The translations under genes were made by a program, and so were the position numbers. Positions 62,201 to 64,000 of a stretch of 64,000 bases of DNA are shown here, in pieces. The first letter of the stretch is position 1, and each line of letters starts with the position of its first letter. The DNA is from JBKBKN01 sp046294625 (GTDB lineage: Bacteria > Bacteroidota > Bacteroidia > M30B66), in NCBI GenBank assembly GCA_046294625.1, contig JBKBKN010000018.1:1-64000 (forward strand), in the 5' to 3' direction. The notes under the pieces are model-generated. The model was given only the letters and a program-made list of their open reading frames with translations, was not told the origin of the DNA and made no database searches.

Positions 62201-64000
62201 CTAAGAAGACAAAGCTACGGTGCTTTTAGCATTTTCTTGCAGATGAGTTAAAAATCCCAAGGCTTCAGAAATATTTGATACACCGGGCACAACCAAAGAA
62301 AGTCTTCCGGATTTATCTTTCATTCGGGCATTTCGTCCTGCGGGGGTTTGCAGGAATTTAATCACTCCGGCAAACAATGGGCTTTGATAATAAGCCGATT
62401 GTGAATTGGAAGGAAAATAACAAATCAGCATTTGTTGTTTGAGTGTCATTTTTTCTATTCCCAACTCTTTAGCCAGTTTGCGCAGACGAATGGTGTCAAG
62501 GAGTTGCAAGGTAGGTTTAGGTATTTTCCCAAATCTATCTTTCAGTTTTTCTGTGAATCGGCCGAGCTCCAGTTCATCTTCAATGTTATCCAATTCGCGG
62601 TAAAGTAAGAGTCGCTCGGCGGTACTGCTTACATAAGTAGCAGGGATGAGTATCTCCAGATCGGTATCTATCTGGCAATCCTGCACAAATTGTTGCGATG
62701 CAGCTTTTTGTTTCAGCTCTTCTGAAAATAGATCTTTGAAGTCCGTTTCTTTTAATTCCTGAATGGCTTCATCCAGAATTTTATGATACATCTCAAAACC
62801 GATTTCGGCAATGAACCCACTTTGCTCTGCGCCGAGCAAATTACCTGCACCTCGAATATCAAGGTCGCGCAATGCAATATTGAATCCACTACCCAAGTCG
62901 GAGAATTCTTCGATGGCTTTCAATCGTTTTCTTGCATCTGTAGGCAATAAGTAAATGGGTTGGGTGAGCAGATAACAAAACGCTTTTTTGTTACTTCGCC
63001 CCACACGTCCGCGCATCTGATGTAAATCGCTCAAGCCAAAAAGGTGTGCATTGTTAATAATGATGGTATTGGCATTGGGGATATCTAAGCCGGATTCAAT
63101 AATGGTAGTGGCTACCAGCACATCGTAAGTCCCTTCGATGAATTTCATCATCACGTTTTCTAAGTCGTGCGGGTCCATTTGACCATGGCCGACTCCGACA
63201 GTCACGCCTGGGCATAATTTCATTATCAAGTCTGCAATGTCATTGATATTTTGCACTCTATTGTGAACGAAAAATACTTGCCCGCCACGTTGAATTTCAA
63301 AGCCTATTGCATCTCGAATTATTTCTTCATTGAAGGTGTGGATTTCTGTTTGAACGGGGTAGCGATTGGGGGGGGGAGTGTTGATAACTGAAAAGTCTCT
63401 AGCACCCATCAGAGAAAAATGTAATGTTCGCGGAATAGGCGTTGCGGTGAGCGTAAGGGTATCTACATTTACTCTTAAGGTTTTTAATCGCTCTTTTGCT
63501 GCCACTCCAAATTTTTGCTCTTCATCTACGATAATCAGGCCTAAATCTTTGAATTTAACGTCCTTGCTGAGCAATCGATGTGTACCGACAATAATATCTA
63601 TTTTCCCTTCTTCTAACTTTTTAATGGTTTCTTTTTGTTGGGCGGCCGATTTGAATCGATTTAGGTAATCTACTTTACAAGGAAAATCTTTCAAACGATC
63701 GCGAAAAGTTTTATAATGCTGTAAAGCGAGAATGGTGGTGGGAACTAACACAACCACCTGCTTGCTATCGGTCACTGCTTTAAATGCGGCTCTTATCGCA
63801 ACTTCGGTTTTACCAAAACCTACGTCACCGCAAACCAATCGATCCATTGGGATGTGTTTTTCCATATCTTTTTTCACATCCTGAGTTGCTTTCAATTGAT
63901 CAGGTGTATCTTCGTAAATGAACGAAGCTTCAAGTTCATACTGAAGGTAAGTGTCCGGAGAAAAGGCAAACCCCTTTTTAGATCGACGCTCCGCATAGAG
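62201..64000 (-). CDS. mfd: Transcription-repair coupling factor Mfd (5' end outside window)
   Basis: The frame is open to the window edge, so about 600 C-terminal residues are present. Upstream of an apparent internal start the frame continues with SPDTYLQYELEASFIYEDTPDQL, confirming that the protein extends further. The RecG-like translocase has Walker A (GDVGFGKTEVA), the DEEQKFG box, TATPIPRTL, the second-domain GHGQM and QMRGRVGRS motifs, and the C-terminal TRCF domain (about the last 150 residues). Mfd pushes RNA polymerase off DNA at lesions and recruits UvrA. A run of nine G residues near 63368 encodes part of NTPPPNRYP in frame. Confidence 0.96.
   Translation of the reverse strand, partial: LYAERRSKKGFAFSPDTYLQYELEASFIYEDTPDQLKATQDVKKDMEKHIPMDRLVCGDVGFGKTEVAIRAAFKAVTDSKQVVVLVPTTILALQHYKTFRDRLKDFPCKVDYLNRFKSAAQQKETIKKLEEGKIDIIVGTHRLLSKDVKFKDLGLIIVDEEQKFGVAAKERLKTLRVNVDTLTLTATPIPRTLHFSLMGARDFSVINTPPPNRYPVQTEIHTFNEEIIRDAIGFEIQRGGQVFFVHNRVQNINDIADLIMKLCPGVTVGVGHGQMDPHDLENVMMKFIEGTYDVLVATTIIESGLDIPNANTIIINNAHLFGLSDLHQMRGRVGRSNKKAFCYLLTQPIYLLPTDARKRLKAIEEFSDLGSGFNIALRDLDIRGAGNLLGAEQSGFIAEIGFEMYHKILDEAIQELKETDFKDLFSEELKQKAASQQFVQDCQIDTDLEILIPATYVSSTAERLLLYRELDNIEDELELGRFTEKLKDRFGKIPKPTLQLLDTIRLRKLAKELGIEKMTLKQQMLICYFPSNSQSAYYQSPLFAGVIKFLQTPAGRNARMKDKSGRLSLVVPGVSNISEALGFLTHLQENAKSTVALSS

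Noticed and set aside
63366..63376. Possible frameshift in mfd at a run of nine G.
   Set aside because: The reading frame passes through it without change and encodes the expected TPPPNRYP segment of Mfd.

Overview
The window is a stretch of draft chromosome from a member of the Bacteroidota. Six or seven secreted proteins end in the type A C-terminal sorting domain of the type IX secretion system (T9SS). Several promoters match the Bacteroidota sigma-A form TTG-N19-TAnnTTTG, with perfect matches in front of rpsU and the tRNA-Asp locus. Gene content is typical of gliding or surface-living environmental Bacteroidota (SprB-like repeats, PorT-like barrels, Omp28-type lipoproteins, a eukaryote-like NrdB). 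I cannot fix the family or genus from sequence alone. Two N-runs (33210-33303 and 60835-60934) are scaffold joins whose flanks repeat the same sequence, so both are unmerged contig ends.

Layout. 1-2.7 kb: 3' part of a large T9SS surface protein with a strong terminator. 3.0-7.7 kb: a decayed GIY-YIG/DUF4357 gene, a small conserved protein, an M43 metalloprotease, an acyl-CoA thioesterase and a decayed DUF6265-like gene. 7.7-9.6 kb: hemJ and a coiled-coil membrane protein paired with a small unknown. 9.7-12 kb: GEVED/PKD T9SS protein. 12.2-16.6 kb: nrdB-nrdA and a divergent CBS-domain gene with a palindromic operator-like site. 16.8-20.3 kb: a three-gene operon of LPP20-like, FlgT-like and DUF4476 envelope proteins. 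20.4-25.1 kb: a giant LamG/C-type lectin/Ig/SprB-repeat adhesin. 25.4-33 kb: serS, then patatin-barrel phospholipase, PorT-like barrel and NAD(P)-binding protein in an overlapping chain, an FtsX-type permease and a divergent NamZ-type muramidase. 33-42.3 kb: signalling and transport (TPR histidine kinase, APC permease, YifB, response regulator and multi-PAS kinase). 42.5-45.5 kb: an MBL hydrolase and a T9SS protein with a lysyl-oxidase-like domain. 45.6-48.5 kb: EEP-family protein, tyrosine recombinase, rpsU, ubiX. 48.6-54.3 kb: an envelope cluster with three thioredoxin-fold CxxC proteins, DUF6029 and a small barrel. 54.4-60.3 kb: small membrane protein and a compact operon from a ceramidase-like protein to mnmE. 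60.4-61.5 kb: tRNA-Asp embedded in tRNA-derived tandem repeats, with a GIY-YIG gene. 61.5-64 kb: rsmE and mfd (cut by the window end).

The most unusual loci are the tRNA-Asp-derived repeat/GIY-YIG locus (60.4-61.5 kb), the T9SS lysyl-oxidase-like protein (43.2-45.5 kb), the flagellar H-ring-like gene trio (16.8-20.3 kb) and the ceramidase-like protein without signal peptide (58.7-60.3 kb).
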